In this document: one piece after another, positions 24,439 through 38,076 of the stretch
How the letters are laid out: every line of letters begins with the position of its first letter
Position numbering within the stretch: the stretch's first letter is position 1
Origin: Stutzerimonas frequens
GTDB lineage: Bacteria > Pseudomonadota > Gammaproteobacteria > Pseudomonadales > Pseudomonadaceae
Assembly: GCF_024448335.1 (NCBI RefSeq)
Contig: NZ_JAMOHM010000006.1
Coordinates: 124,001-188,000 of the forward strand
Direction of reading: 5' to 3'
Length of the DNA stretch: 64,000 nt
Program-made: the position numbers and the translations under genes
The notes under the pieces: generated by a model
The model's input: only the letters and a program-made list of their open reading frames with translations
Databases searched by the model: none
What the model was told of the DNA's origin: nothing

Positions 24439-25389
24439 ATGAACCCGAACTTCCTGGATTTCGAACAGCCGATCGCCGACCTGCAAGCCAAGATCGAAGA
24501 ATTGCGCCTGGTTGGTAACGACAACTCGCTGAACATCGGCGATGAGATTGCCCGCCTGCAGGACAAGAGCGAGTCGCTCACCGAAAGCATCTTCGGCAAT
24601 CTGACCAGCTGGCAGATCGCCCGTCTGGCTCGCCACCCGCAGCGGCCCTATACCCTCGATTACATCAATCACCTGTTCACCGAGTTCGAAGAACTGCATG
24701 GTGACCGTCATTTCTCCGACGACGCGGCCATTGTTGGTGGTACGGCGCGTCTGGACGGCCAGCCGGTGATGATCATCGGTCATCAGAAAGGCCGTGAAGT
24801 ACGCGAGAAGGTGCGTCGCAACTTCGGTATGCCGCGTCCGGAGGGCTATCGCAAGGCCTGCCGTCTGATGGAAATGGCCGAGCGCTTCAAGATGCCGATC
24901 CTGACCTTCATCGATACCCCGGGCGCCTATCCGGGGATCGATGCCGAAGAGCGCAACCAGAGCGAGGCCATTGCTTGGAACCTGCGCGTGATGGCGCGAC
25001 TGAAGACGCCGATCATCGCCACCGTGATTGGCGAGGGCGGTTCTGGCGGTGCGCTGGCGATCGGCGTCTGCGACCAGCTGAACATGCTGCAGTATTCAAC
25101 CTACGCGGTGATCTCGCCAGAAGGTTGCGCCTCGATTCTCTGGCGTACCGCCGAGAAGGCGCCGGAGGCCGCCGAGGCCATGGGTGTTACCGCCGAGCGC
25201 CTGAAAGATCTGGGTATCGTCGACAAGGTGATCCCCGAGCCGCTGGGCGGCGCGCATCGCAATCCGGCCGTCATGGCTGCGGCCATGCGCGAGCAGCTCA
25301 ACAGCCAGTTGCACATGCTCAAGTCGCTGGATACCGATGCGCTGCTGGCGCGTCGTTATGAGCGCCTGATGAGCTACGGTATCGCCTGA
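24439..25389 (+). CDS. accA: Acetyl-CoA carboxylase carboxyltransferase subunit alpha
   Basis: Transfers the carboxyl group from biotin to acetyl-CoA in the first step of fatty acid synthesis, together with AccD. The 316-residue protein starts [16 protein letters not shown] and has [16 protein letters not shown] and the glycine-rich [12 protein letters not shown]. The in-frame ATG at 24433 would add two residues, but the second ATG matches the Pseudomonas start. dnaE-accA-tilS-pyrG order is conserved. Confidence 0.97.
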   Translation: MNPNFLDFEQPIADLQAKIEELRLVGNDNSLNIGDEIARLQDKSESLTESIFGNLTSWQIARLARHPQRPYTLDYINHLFTEFEELHGDRHFSDDAAIVGGTARLDGQPVMIIGHQKGREVREKVRRNFGMPRPEGYRKACRLMEMAERFKMPILTFIDTPGAYPGIDAEERNQSEAIAWNLRVMARLKTPIIATVIGEGGSGGALAIGVCDQLNMLQYSTYAVISPEGCASILWRTAEKAPEAAEAMGVTAERLKDLGIVDKVIPEPLGGAHRNPAVMAAAMREQLNSQLHMLKSLDTDALLARRYERLMSYGIA

Positions 25390-25400
25390 GTCACTCCTGC

Positions 25401-25437
25401 GCGTGCCTCGACTCGCTCTCGCTGAGTCGAGGCACGC
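25401..25437 (+). terminator. Long perfect hairpin between accA and tilS
   Basis: A perfect 14-base-pair stem (25401-25414 with 25424-25437) encloses a 9-base loop, starting 12 bases after the accA stop. The bases after it are AAAGG, so there is no U-tract. It could be a Rho-assisted terminator, an mRNA-stabilising hairpin or a degenerate REP element. Confidence 0.5.
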
Positions 25438-25522
25438 AAAGGCTCGCTGTCGGGCCTTCGCTCGCGGCTTTCGCTCCTGAGCCTTATGCTTGCCAGCATT
25501 CTCGATTTTCGAAGCGCCAAGC

Positions 25523-26812
25523 ATGTCCCTCGACTCCCGCCTGCTTTCCGTTCTTGCCCCCTGGCGCGGCTCATCGGCTTGGTGGGTGGGGTTCTCCGGC
25601 GGTCTTGATTCTACTGTTCTGTTGCACGCGCTGGTGCGGCTGGCGGAACGTCGTGCGCTGCCTCCGATTCGCGCAATTCATGTGCACCATGGCCTACAGG
25701 TCGCCGCTGACGACTGGCCAGCGCACTGCCAGCAAGTCTGCGACCGGCTTGGCGTCGCGCTGGAGATTGTGCGCGTGCAAGTTGTTCCAGGCGCCAGTCT
25801 GGAGCGGGCTGCACGCGATGCGCGCTATCAGGCGTTCGCTGCGCGCCTGGGCGAAGATGAGCTGCTGCTGACCGGCCAGCACCGCGATGACCAGGCCGAG
25901 ACGCTGCTGTTCCGTCTATTGCGCGGCGCCGGTGTGCGCGGGCTGGCGGCGATGCCGGATGTGCGATCGATGGGGCGCGGCAGCCTGGTTCGGCCGTTGC
26001 TGGAGGTCTCCCGGGCCGAGTTGGAGGATTATGCGCGTGCCAACGGTCTCGCCTGGGTCGAGGATCCCAGCAATCAGCAGCTGGAGTATTCACGCAACTT
26101 TCTGCGTCGGCAGGTCTTGCCTTTGCTACAGCAGCGCTGGCCTCGGGCGGCGTCCAGCCTGGCGCGTACCGCCGCGCTTATGGCCGAGGCGCAGCATTTG
26201 CTCGACGAGCTTGCGCAGCAGGATCTCGCCGCGGCGCAGGCTGGCAGCGATTGCCGATGGTTGAACCTGCCGAGCCTCGCGCTAGCGCCGCTGCGCGAGC
26301 TGACATCGGCGCGGCAGCGTAATGCGCTGCGCCATTGGCTGGCAGGGCTGACCTTGGCGCCGGATGAGAATCACTGGGCCGGCTGGGAGTGTCTGCGTGA
26401 CGCCAAGCCAGATGCCACGCCACGCTGGCGGCTGGCAGGTGGCGAGCTCCAGCGCAGTGGCGAGCGCGTCTGGTGGCTGCCGGACGGCTGGCTTGCCTCT
26501 GTTGGTGGGCCGGTTGACTGGCCCGACCCGTCCGTCGAGCTGCAGCTTCCCGGCAATGGCTCGCTTCGGCTAGAGGGGGCGCCGCCCATTGGCAGACTGC
26601 AGATTCGCTATCGAAGCGGCGGTGAAGTCATGGCTGTGTCCGGTCGCGGCCGGCGCGATCTCAAACGCCTGCTGAATGAAGCCGCGGTGCCTGCGTTCGC
26701 CCGAAAGCGCCTGCCGCTGCTGTATTGCAATGGCGAGTTGGTCGCCGTGGCCAATCTGCCGCAACTGAGCGCTGGCCGGTGCGCCCTGAATTGGTGCGCG
26801 CCGGGCTGCTAA
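25523..26812 (+). CDS. tilS: tRNA(Ile)-lysidine synthetase
   Basis: Modifies C34 of the CAU-anticodon tRNA-Ile to lysidine, so that it reads AUA. The 429-residue protein has the PP-loop ATPase motif FSGGLDSTVLLHAL near residue 23, the HVHHGLQ stretch, LLTGQHRDDQAETLLFRL, and C-terminal TilS substrate-binding domains with RDLKRLLNEAAVPAFARKRL. The start at 25523 is preferred over 25490 because family proteins begin shortly before the PP-loop. The gene is GC-rich and ends 5 bases before the pyrG promoter. Confidence 0.93.
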   Translation: MSLDSRLLSVLAPWRGSSAWWVGFSGGLDSTVLLHALVRLAERRALPPIRAIHVHHGLQVAADDWPAHCQQVCDRLGVALEIVRVQVVPGASLERAARDARYQAFAARLGEDELLLTGQHRDDQAETLLFRLLRGAGVRGLAAMPDVRSMGRGSLVRPLLEVSRAELEDYARANGLAWVEDPSNQQLEYSRNFLRRQVLPLLQQRWPRAASSLARTAALMAEAQHLLDELAQQDLAAAQAGSDCRWLNLPSLALAPLRELTSARQRNALRHWLAGLTLAPDENHWAGWECLRDAKPDATPRWRLAGGELQRSGERVWWLPDGWLASVGGPVDWPDPSVELQLPGNGSLRLEGAPPIGRLQIRYRSGGEVMAVSGRGRRDLKRLLNEAAVPAFARKRLPLLYCNGELVAVANLPQLSAGRCALNWCAPGC

Positions 26813-26817
26813 GTGGT

Positions 26818-26846
26818 TTGAGCTGATAGGGCCTTTCCGGTAGACT
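26818..26846 (+). promoter_or_regulatory. Sigma-70-type promoter for pyrG
   Basis: TTGAGC (26818-26823) and TAGACT (26841-26846) are separated by exactly 17 bases and lie about 130 bases upstream of pyrG, directly after the tilS stop. The pyrG-kdsA-eno genes are probably read from here. Confidence 0.6.
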
Positions 26847-26958
26847 ACGCTCCCGTCTCAATACAGCTTCTGCGGTTTCTTCGAATCCGTGGCAGTTGCG
26901 CTATTGCCGATCCGCGCAATGGCACCTTCGCTTTCCCCCGGCGGCGCCGGCCGCTTAA

Positions 26959-30777
<3,819 letters not shown>

Positions 30778-30789
30778 TCCTGCGGCATT

Positions 30790-30819
30790 AAAAAAGGGCG
30801 GCGCGAGTCGCCCTTTTTT
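30790..30819 (+). terminator. Rho-independent terminator after eno
   Basis: An 11-base-pair stem, AAAAAAGGGCG (30790-30800) with CGCCCTTTTTT (30809-30819), and an 8-base loop, ending in a T-run. It closes the pyrG-kdsA-eno operon and could work in both directions. Confidence 0.92.
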
Positions 30820-30907
30820 GTTTCAATCGGCATCGTCTTGGTGAGCGATCACTCCCGCGCCAAGGCTGTGTTGTCTTCCTTATTCGAACTGCCGCCGAAG
30901 TCGTTTC

Positions 30908-31195
30908 ATGCCTGCTATGCGTCGCCCCTACTGGTTGTTCGTCGTGCTGATCCTGCTTCTCGGCGGGCTGCAGTACCGTCTTTGGGTGGGCGAGGGCAGC
31001 CTGGCGCAGGTCAACAGTCTGAACAAGCAGATTGCCGACCAGCAGGGCGAGAACGAGCGGCTGCTGGAGCGCAATCGAATCCTCGAAGCGGAAGTCCTGG
31101 AGCTCAAGCAGGGCATGGAAACCGTCGAGGAGCGTGCGCGTCAGGAGTTGGGCATGGTCAAAGAGGGCGAAACCCTCTACCAGTTCGTCGAATGA
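30908..31195 (+). CDS. ftsB: Cell division protein FtsB
   Basis: Small bitopic divisome protein that joins FtsL and FtsQ to activate septal wall synthesis. The 95-residue protein has a short cytosolic end, one membrane helix (about residues 8-24), and a periplasmic coiled coil with the heptad-rich NSLNKQIADQQGENERLLE stretch, ending with the family GMVKEGETLYQ. An alternative ATG at 30917 would remove three residues. It overlaps ispD by four bases. Confidence 0.95.
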   Translation: MPAMRRPYWLFVVLILLLGGLQYRLWVGEGSLAQVNSLNKQIADQQGENERLLERNRILEAEVLELKQGMETVEERARQELGMVKEGETLYQFVE

Positions 31196-31908
31196 GCCAA
31201 GTCCAGTTGTCGAGGTTCTGGGTCGTCATTCCGGCAGCAGGGGTCGGCAGTCGCATGTGTGCAGACCGTCCCAAGCAGTACCTGCGGTTGGCTGGGCGCT
31301 GCATTCTCGAGCATACCCTCGATCGTTTCATCGACCACCCGGCCCTGGCCGGACTGGTGGTCTGTCTGGCGTCCGACGATCCCTACTGGCCGAACCTGGA
31401 CTACGCCAGGGATGCGCGCATCCTGCGGGCGGCGGGTGGGCGCGAGCGTTGTGATTCGGTACTCAACGGCCTGCAGCGCCTTTCCGAGGCGGGAGCGAGC
31501 GCGGACGACTGGGTGCTGGTGCATGACGCCGCCCGACCCAATCTGGCGCGCGACGATCTGAATCGCCTGCTCGTCGAGCTTGCCGATGATCCGGTTGGGG
31601 GACTGCTGGCTGTGCCTGCGCGGGACACGCTCAAGCGTGTAGGGCCGCAGGGGCGGGTCGTGGAAACGGTGGACCGCAGCGTCATCTGGCAAGCCTTTAC
31701 GCCGCAGATGTTTCGCTTGGGCATGTTGCGCGCGGCGTTGGACTCGGCGCTCGCCGGTGGCCTGCAGGTGACTGACGAGGCGTCTGCAATGGAGTGGGCC
31801 GGCCATTCACCGCGCGTGATCGAAGGTCGCGCCGATAACCTCAAGGTCACCCGGCCTGAAGATCTCGCCTGGTTGGAGCGCTGCTGGCAAGGCGAGCGTC
31901 ACGCCTGA
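31192..31908 (+). CDS. ispD: 2-C-methyl-D-erythritol 4-phosphate cytidylyltransferase
   Basis: MEP-pathway enzyme that forms CDP-methylerythritol. The 238-residue nucleotidyltransferase has the CTP-binding loop IPAAGVGSRM followed by DRPKQYLRLAG (residues 13-35), VLVHDAARPNL and the C-terminal NLKVTRPEDLA. The frame runs open upstream to 30838 across ftsB, but the ATGA junction at 31192 gives family length. ispF lies about 6.6 kb downstream, separated by the genes at 31945-38379. Confidence 0.96.
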   Translation: MSQVQLSRFWVVIPAAGVGSRMCADRPKQYLRLAGRCILEHTLDRFIDHPALAGLVVCLASDDPYWPNLDYARDARILRAAGGRERCDSVLNGLQRLSEAGASADDWVLVHDAARPNLARDDLNRLLVELADDPVGGLLAVPARDTLKRVGPQGRVVETVDRSVIWQAFTPQMFRLGMLRAALDSALAGGLQVTDEASAMEWAGHSPRVIEGRADNLKVTRPEDLAWLERCWQGERHA

Positions 31909-31913
31909 AGCGC

Positions 31914-31937
31914 GGCGGGCAACCAGCGTTGCCCGCC
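31914..31937. terminator. Hairpin between convergent ispD and baeRF gene
   Basis: GGCGGGCAAC pairs perfectly with GTTGCCCGCC around a CAGC loop, just after the ispD stop and before the end of the convergent gene. There is no U-tract; it is probably a shared terminator. Confidence 0.55.
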
Positions 31938-31944
31938 AGCCTCG

Positions 31945-33111
31945 TTAGAAGCGGTAGATTGCCGCTGCTCCGGTAGCCGTCGGCATCCGTTCGGTCGGCA
32001 CCACGACGACTTCACCGCCTTGCTCAAGCGTCCAGATGGTCAGCTCGTCCAGCACGTCGGGCGTGTTCGCAGCCTCGGCGCTTGCCGACACGGCGCTTCC
32101 CTCGTTCTTGTCGACCCGTCCGGGGATCTGCCGCTCTGCCTCGACCAGCAGCGTGGCAACCCGACCCTGGCGGGTCGCCTGACCGATGTCTTCGAGCTGA
32201 TCCGAGGCGAGGCCCTGACCATGGGAGGCGCCGAACTGATTCAGCAGCCCTTCCAACCGCTTCAGATAGCGCGGCTGCATCACCATCCAGCTTTTGTCCC
32301 GCAGTTCGTCGACACCCAAGGCGCGCTGCCCGTTCTCGATGCCTTCCGGTAGCAGGTACTCGTTGTGACTGATGCGGCGGAAGTGTGGCTGTTGTTCCGG
32401 CAGGGCCGCGAGGATCAGCGGCAGGCCGGACGGCCGGGAGTGGTGTTCGGTGATCGCGCGATCGACCTCGCGGAAATAGCGGTCACGGTCGCGGTCGATC
32501 TCCGCCTGTTTGCCGCTGCCGCCAGCCTCGACCTGCATCGGATCGCCCCGTTCGCTGGCGCGACTGTAGCCCTGCGGGAAGCCGCTCTGACCTTTCTCGG
32601 TCAGATCGTTACCCAGGGCATCGGCCAGCGTTCTGGGCACCGCTTCATGCAGCGGCACCTCATCCAGAGCATCCCGGTTGCCCTCGAACAGGCGCACCGA
32701 GTCGCGCGACAGGCAGAGAATCTGGTAGCGATCGGCCGATTGTGCAATGCGCACCAGCGGCTTGAGATGCATGCGGTCGTTGGCGACAGCCATCTCTGGC
32801 ACGCTGCGCTGCAGCCGATAGACCTGGAAATAGTCCTTTGCGCCGAACGCCGCTAGGCCATCGAGGCTGTGGTTCCAGAAATCGTTGTCATCGATCAGCG
32901 CGTAGAAGGGCTTGAGCAGGCTTTGCACCTGGTCGGCATGGCCCTGCTGTCTGAGCGAATCCTCCAGTTGCTTGACCAGCTGCTTGAAGCGGATCGGGTC
33001 CTGCTGGCGCTCCGGAAAACTGCGATGCGTTTGCTGGTACAGCGAAAGGCAGGGGCCGTCCCGGTGTTTCAGCAGTTGGGTCAGGGTTTCACGATCGAGC
33101 AGTCGATTCAT
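31945..33111 (-). CDS. baeRF-family (family 3-like) release-factor-related protein
   Basis: A 388-residue protein whose N-terminus (CLSLYQQTHRSFPERQQDP, residues 21-39) matches the bacterial archaeo-eukaryotic release factor (baeRF) group, distant relatives of eRF1/Pelota predicted to act on ribosomes. I read it as family 3, from memory of that pattern. The C-terminal half has an eL30-like ending (DVLDELTIWTLEQGGEVVVVPTERMP) comparable with the last domain of eRF1-type proteins. The start at 33111 was preferred over 33168 because it gives the family N-terminus. It follows a HPF/RaiA-like gene on the same strand after 75 bases, pointing to ribosome hibernation or rescue under stress. No biochemical function is established here. 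Confidence 0.75.
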   Translation of the reverse strand: MNRLLDRETLTQLLKHRDGPCLSLYQQTHRSFPERQQDPIRFKQLVKQLEDSLRQQGHADQVQSLLKPFYALIDDNDFWNHSLDGLAAFGAKDYFQVYRLQRSVPEMAVANDRMHLKPLVRIAQSADRYQILCLSRDSVRLFEGNRDALDEVPLHEAVPRTLADALGNDLTEKGQSGFPQGYSRASERGDPMQVEAGGSGKQAEIDRDRDRYFREVDRAITEHHSRPSGLPLILAALPEQQPHFRRISHNEYLLPEGIENGQRALGVDELRDKSWMVMQPRYLKRLEGLLNQFGASHGQGLASDQLEDIGQATRQGRVATLLVEAERQIPGRVDKNEGSAVSASAEAANTPDVLDELTIWTLEQGGEVVVVPTERMPTATGAAAIYRF

Positions 33112-33186
33112 GCGTGGCCTCCAGTGGTGTGGTTCGGTCCCTCGCAGAAGTGACGATGGCGCGTTCAATGGCCATCGGTGGCCAGG

Positions 33187-33501
33187 TCAGTGGCGGTTGA
33201 ACTTGTCCAGGGCGTGGCTGAGGGCGTGATTGAGCTTTTCCGCTGCCCCGTTGATAGCCAATTCCAATGTCTCGGCCTTGTGGGTCGCGGAGAGGGGTTC
33301 ATGGCCCTTGACCCGCGCCTCCATCTGGCAGCGCTTGTCGTGCGGCCCACTCTTGTTGCTGTTCTCGTCGTTCAGATGCACTTCGATTCGGGTCAGATGG
33401 TCATCGAAGCGTTCCAGTTCGGTCTCGACCGTCGCCTTGACCCGTTCTTCGAGGTCGGCGGTAACGCTGATGCTGTGGTTACTGTTCACCAGAACCTGCA
33501 T
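33187..33501 (-). CDS. HPF/RaiA-like ribosome-associated protein (short form)
   Basis: A 104-residue protein of the ribosome hibernation factor fold, which binds the 30S decoding centre in resting cells. It has the basic/acidic pattern ELERFDDHLTRIEVHLNDEN (residues 28-47), HDKRCQMEARVKGHEPLS and a C-terminal helix. The start at 33501 follows a strong AGGAGGAG ribosome site; the longer frame to 33552 is unlikely. It is the first gene of a two-gene unit with the baeRF protein. A paralogue of about half identical residues is at 61416. It is not the rpoN-linked hpf by context. Confidence 0.85.
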   Translation of the reverse strand: MQVLVNSNHSISVTADLEERVKATVETELERFDDHLTRIEVHLNDENSNKSGPHDKRCQMEARVKGHEPLSATHKAETLELAINGAAEKLNHALSHALDKFNRH

Positions 33502-33636
33502 GGTCTCCTCCTGATTTGCAGCGCTGCGCGCGTTAGGCGCTGGCGGCGCCAAGCGTCGCAGCTACACAACGTACGACGTGGCGGGCAGGGGCGGGTTCCA
33601 CCTCGATGCCGACCTCGGACGCGCGGTCGACGGCGC

Positions 33637-34536
33637 TCAGCTCGCGCTGTCGGCGTATTCGGAACGCCGGGCGAGACCGTCCCTGAGTGCTTCGATCAAC
33701 AGGCGCACCTTCGGCAACAGGTAACGTCGCTGCGGGTAGACTGCCCAGACCGCCGTGTCTGGCGGCTGGTTGTGTTCCAGCAGCGAGACCAGCTCACCGC
33801 GGCGCAGCGGCTCCTGCACGTAGTAGTCCGGCAGCTGGCAAAGACCGAAGCCGCGCAGGGCGGCGTCGAGCACCGCTTCGCCACTGTTGCAGCGCCAGTT
33901 GCCGCTGGGCTTGAAATGCTGCTCGCGCCCATCGACCTGAAATACCCAGGTGTCGCTCGTGCCGATCAAGCAGTTGTGCCGGGCCAACTCGGAGAGCGTG
34001 TGTGGGCGGCCATAGCGCTCCAGGTAGCCCGGCGCGGCGCACAGGTACATGGCGCGTGGTGCGATGCGCGTCGCGACCAGGCGTGACTCGCCGAGTCTGC
34101 CCAGGCGAATGGCCAGGTCGTAGCCTTCCTGGACCAAGTCCAGGGTGCGGTTGGATAGCTCGATATCGACACGCAGCTGTGGATGACGCGCCATGAACTC
34201 GTTCACCAGCGGCACGATGAAGCGCTCGCCGTAGGCCACTGCGGCGGTCATGCGCAGCAGGCCGGTCGGCGCGCTGTGCAGGTCGCTGATGGCGAGGAAG
34301 GCATCGTCACGCTCCTCGATCAATCGCTGGCAGCGTGCAAAAAATGTATGGCCGGCCTCGGTCAGCGACACGCGGCGAGTGGTGCGGTAGAGCAGGCGGG
34401 CCTGCAGGCGCTCTTCCAGACGAGCAATCTGGCGGCTGACGTGCGAGGTAGAAACACGCAGTCGCTCGGCGGCGCGCATGAAACTGCCGCACTCGACCAC
34501 GGCGACGAACTCATCGAGGCCTTCCCAGCGATTCAT
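33637..34536 (-). CDS. gfnR: LysR-family regulator of formaldehyde detoxification (GfnR-like)
   Basis: A 299-residue LysR regulator with an N-terminal winged helix-turn-helix (FMRAAERLRVSTSHVSRQIA, residues 19-38) and a periplasmic-binding-like effector domain from about residue 90. It is divergent from adhC-fghA, the same arrangement as gfnR/PA3630 in P. aeruginosa, where the regulator activates the pathway. The start at 34536 (MNRWEGLDEF) is the family start; the frame opens at 34641 without family sequence. The name rests on context and similarity. Confidence 0.85.
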   Translation of the reverse strand: MNRWEGLDEFVAVVECGSFMRAAERLRVSTSHVSRQIARLEERLQARLLYRTTRRVSLTEAGHTFFARCQRLIEERDDAFLAISDLHSAPTGLLRMTAAVAYGERFIVPLVNEFMARHPQLRVDIELSNRTLDLVQEGYDLAIRLGRLGESRLVATRIAPRAMYLCAAPGYLERYGRPHTLSELARHNCLIGTSDTWVFQVDGREQHFKPSGNWRCNSGEAVLDAALRGFGLCQLPDYYVQEPLRRGELVSLLEHNQPPDTAVWAVYPQRRYLLPKVRLLIEALRDGLARRSEYADSAS

Positions 34537-34552
34537 GTTGGCTCCGCAAAAT

Positions 34553-34612
34553 GGGTACAGCAGTGAAACAGATACGAATCCTAGCCTGATGTTTGCCGAT
34601 TGTCCCTGTACC
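34553..34612. promoter_or_regulatory. Candidate GfnR operator between gfnR and adhC
   Basis: An inverted repeat GGTACAG (34554-34560) / CTGTACC (34606-34612) spans 46 bases of the 164-base divergent region. A TACACT hexamer at 34661-34666 may be the -10 of the adhC promoter. LysR regulators bind such spaced sites. Inference only. Confidence 0.35.
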
Positions 34613-34658
34613 GCAACAATGTTTCCTTGTAGGCCGATCAATCCCCACGGAGTCGTGA

Positions 34659-35816
<1,158 letters not shown>

Positions 35817-35904
35817 CCCCTGGGTGGGCAATGCCGTCGTCCGGCGGCTTGTCCACCTCGATCGGTGGATGCCTGCGCGGTTTCCACCTTGCGCGAGGCC
35901 GCTC

Positions 35905-36750
35905 ATGACCCTTGAAATCGTTTCCAGCAACAAGAGCTTCGGTGGCTGGCACAAGCGCTACCGCCACCGCTCCAACACCCTGAACTGCGACATGGTATTT
36001 GCCGTGTTCCTGCCGCCACAGGCCGAGCAGGGCGAGAAACTGCCGGTGCTGTACTGGCTGTCCGGCCTGACCTGCACCGATGAGAATTTCATGCAGAAGG
36101 CCGGAGCGCTACGCATGGCAGCCGAGCTTGGTCTGATCATCGTCGCGCCGGACACCAGCCCGCGCGGCCCAGGCGTGCCGGATGATGCCGAGGGTGCGTG
36201 GGATTTCGGACTGGGCGCGGGCTTCTATCTCAATGCGACGCAAGAGCCCTGGGCCCAGCACTACCGGATGTACGACTACGTCATCGAGGAACTGCCGGCA
36301 CTGGTCGAGGCCAACTTCCCGGTCTCCGACCGCCGTGGCATCAGCGGGCACTCCATGGGCGGGCACGGGGCGCTCATCTGCGCGCTGAAGAATCCGGGCC
36401 GCTATCGCTCGGTATCGGCCTTTGCGCCGATCAGCAACCCGATCAACTGCCCCTGGGGTGAAAAGGCCTTTGGCCGCTATCTCGGCGAGGATCGTTCGCG
36501 CTGGCGGGAGTGGGATGCCTGTGCGCTGATCGCCGAGGCCCGCGAGCGCTTGCCGCTTCTGGTCGACCAGGGTGATCGCGATGATTTCATGGACGGCCAG
36601 CTCAAGCCGCAGGCGCTGCGCGCCGCTGCGGATTCGGCCGGTCACCCGCTGACCCTGCGCATCCAGCCGGGCTACGACCACAGCTACTACTTCATCGCCA
36701 GCTTCATCGACGATCACCTGCGCCATCATGCTGAAGCACTGAGGGCGTAG
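35905..36750 (+). CDS. fghA: S-formylglutathione hydrolase
   Basis: Hydrolyses S-formylglutathione to formate and glutathione, the second step after adhC. The 281-residue alpha/beta hydrolase of the esterase D family has the oxyanion motif [16 protein letters not shown], the nucleophile Ser in [10 protein letters not shown], and the catalytic His in GYDHSYYFI. The frame opens at 35824, but the ATG at 35905 gives the family N-terminus. It is read with adhC after an 88-base gap. Confidence 0.95.
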   Translation: MTLEIVSSNKSFGGWHKRYRHRSNTLNCDMVFAVFLPPQAEQGEKLPVLYWLSGLTCTDENFMQKAGALRMAAELGLIIVAPDTSPRGPGVPDDAEGAWDFGLGAGFYLNATQEPWAQHYRMYDYVIEELPALVEANFPVSDRRGISGHSMGGHGALICALKNPGRYRSVSAFAPISNPINCPWGEKAFGRYLGEDRSRWREWDACALIAEARERLPLLVDQGDRDDFMDGQLKPQALRAAADSAGHPLTLRIQPGYDHSYYFIASFIDDHLRHHAEALRA

Positions 36751-36856
36751 GGTGGATGACGGCACAGCCTCATCTACGCGTCTGTTTCGGTCGGCACCGG
36801 GGTGTTTCGCATGACCCTGTTCGCGTGGAAAACGCTTCGCGGTTTTCCACCCTACG
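36746..36856. repeat. REP-like intergenic repeat at the fghA 3' end
   Basis: CGTAGGGTGGA (36746-36756) is mirrored by TCCACCCTACG (36846-36856). Inside lies a hairpin GTGGAAAAC/GTTTTCCAC with an 8-base loop (36825-36850). This GTAGGGTGGA/GTGGAAAAC pattern is familiar from intergenic repeats of P. stutzeri-type genomes. It overlaps the last bases of fghA. Confidence 0.55.
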
Positions 36857-36940
36857 AGGCCGCACAGCGCGCGCTCAAGGCGTAGGACGTTGGCCGCGCA
36901 GCCTCTTGCGCACGTCTACTGCCAGGGACGGCAGGACATA

Positions 36941-36975
36941 AAAAAGGCCCGAGCGGACATGCCGCTCGGGCCTTT
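36941..36975 (-). terminator. Rho-independent terminator of the reductase gene
   Basis: A 14-base-pair stem, AAAGGCCCGAGCGG (36943-36956) with CCGCTCGGGCCTTT (36962-36975). On the minus strand it is followed by a T-run, so it ends the gene that stops at 36990. It may also stop fghA read-through. Confidence 0.88.
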
Positions 36976-36989
36976 CCATCGCCAGGAGC

Positions 36990-38039
36990 TTAGAGCGACG
37001 GATAATCGGTATAGCCAGTCGGGCCCTGGGCGTAGAACAGCTCGGGTTTCGGCTCGTTCAGCGGTGCGTCCTGACGCAGACGCTCGACCAGATCCGGATT
37101 GGCGATGTACGGAATACCGAAGGCCACCGCATCGGCCTTGCCTTCCGCCAGCCAGGCGTTGGCCTGTTCCTTGGTGAAGCGTTCGTTGGCGATGTAGACG
37201 CCGCCGAAGAGCTGCTTGAGCTGCGGGCCGAGGCTGTCTTCACCGGCCTTCTCGCGGGTGCAGATGAAGGCGATGCCGCGCTTGCCCAGCTCGCGGGCTA
37301 CGTAGCCGAAGGTCTCGGCACGGTTGGAATCGCCCATGTCGTGGGCGTCGGCGCGCGGTGCCAGGTGCACACCGACGCGCCCCGCGCCCCACACCGAGAT
37401 CGCTGCGTCAGTCACTTCGAGCATCAACCGTGCACGATTCTCCAGCGAGCCACCGTAGGCGTCGGTGCGCTTGTTGGTGCTGTCCTGCAGGAACTGGTCG
37501 AGCAGATAGCCGTTGGCGCCATGGATTTCGACACCGTCGAAACCGGCTTCCTTGGCATTCTCGGCACCCTTGCGGTAGGCCTCGATGATGCCGGGGATCT
37601 CGTTGGTCTCAAGGGCGCGAGGCGTTTCGTAATCCTTCATCGGGCGGACCAGACTGACGTGCCCGGCGGGCTTGATGGCGCTGGGCGCGACCGGCAGCTG
37701 GCCGTCGAGGTAGATCGGGTCGGAGATGCGACCGACATGCCAGAGCTGCAGGACGATCTTGCCGCCCTTGGCATGCACGGCATCGGTGACCTTCTTCCAG
37801 CCCTGAACCTGCTCGGCCGACCAGATGCCCGGGGTGTCCGGATAACCCACACCCATCGGCGTGACCGAGGTGGCTTCGCTGATGATCAGGCCAGCGTCGG
37901 CGCGCTGGGCGTAGTACTCGGCGATCAGGTCGCCTGGCACGCGGCCGGGCTCGGCTCGGCAGCGGGTCAGCGGCGCCATGATGATGCGATTGTTCAGTTC
38001 CACGTCGCCGATCTTGATCGGGTCGAAGAGTGTGGGCAT
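36990..38039 (-). CDS. xenB: Old-yellow-enzyme family alkene reductase (XenB/NemA type)
   Basis: An FMN-dependent NAD(P)H oxidoreductase that reduces activated alkenes, nitro compounds and nitrate esters. The 349-residue TIM barrel has NRIIMAPLTRCRAEPG (residues 17-32), LQLWHVGRIS, the substrate-binding HGANGYLLDQF (His/Asn pair), RTDAYGGSLENRARL and the C-terminal ADAVAFGIPYIANPDL. Sequence is very close to P. putida xenobiotic reductase B. It is downstream of an ArsR-type gene by 37 bases, which probably controls it. Confidence 0.88.
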   Translation of the reverse strand: MPTLFDPIKIGDVELNNRIIMAPLTRCRAEPGRVPGDLIAEYYAQRADAGLIISEATSVTPMGVGYPDTPGIWSAEQVQGWKKVTDAVHAKGGKIVLQLWHVGRISDPIYLDGQLPVAPSAIKPAGHVSLVRPMKDYETPRALETNEIPGIIEAYRKGAENAKEAGFDGVEIHGANGYLLDQFLQDSTNKRTDAYGGSLENRARLMLEVTDAAISVWGAGRVGVHLAPRADAHDMGDSNRAETFGYVARELGKRGIAFICTREKAGEDSLGPQLKQLFGGVYIANERFTKEQANAWLAEGKADAVAFGIPYIANPDLVERLRQDAPLNEPKPELFYAQGPTGYTDYPSL

Positions 38040-38076
38040 AGCGATACCGCTCCTGTTCAGGTGGTGGTTCGTAAGG

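Noticed and set aside
30838..31191. Open frame upstream of ispD that would make a 356-residue fusion across ftsB
   Set aside because: The added part is out-of-frame ftsB sequence without any domain, and IspD has a proper ATGA-coupled start at 31192.
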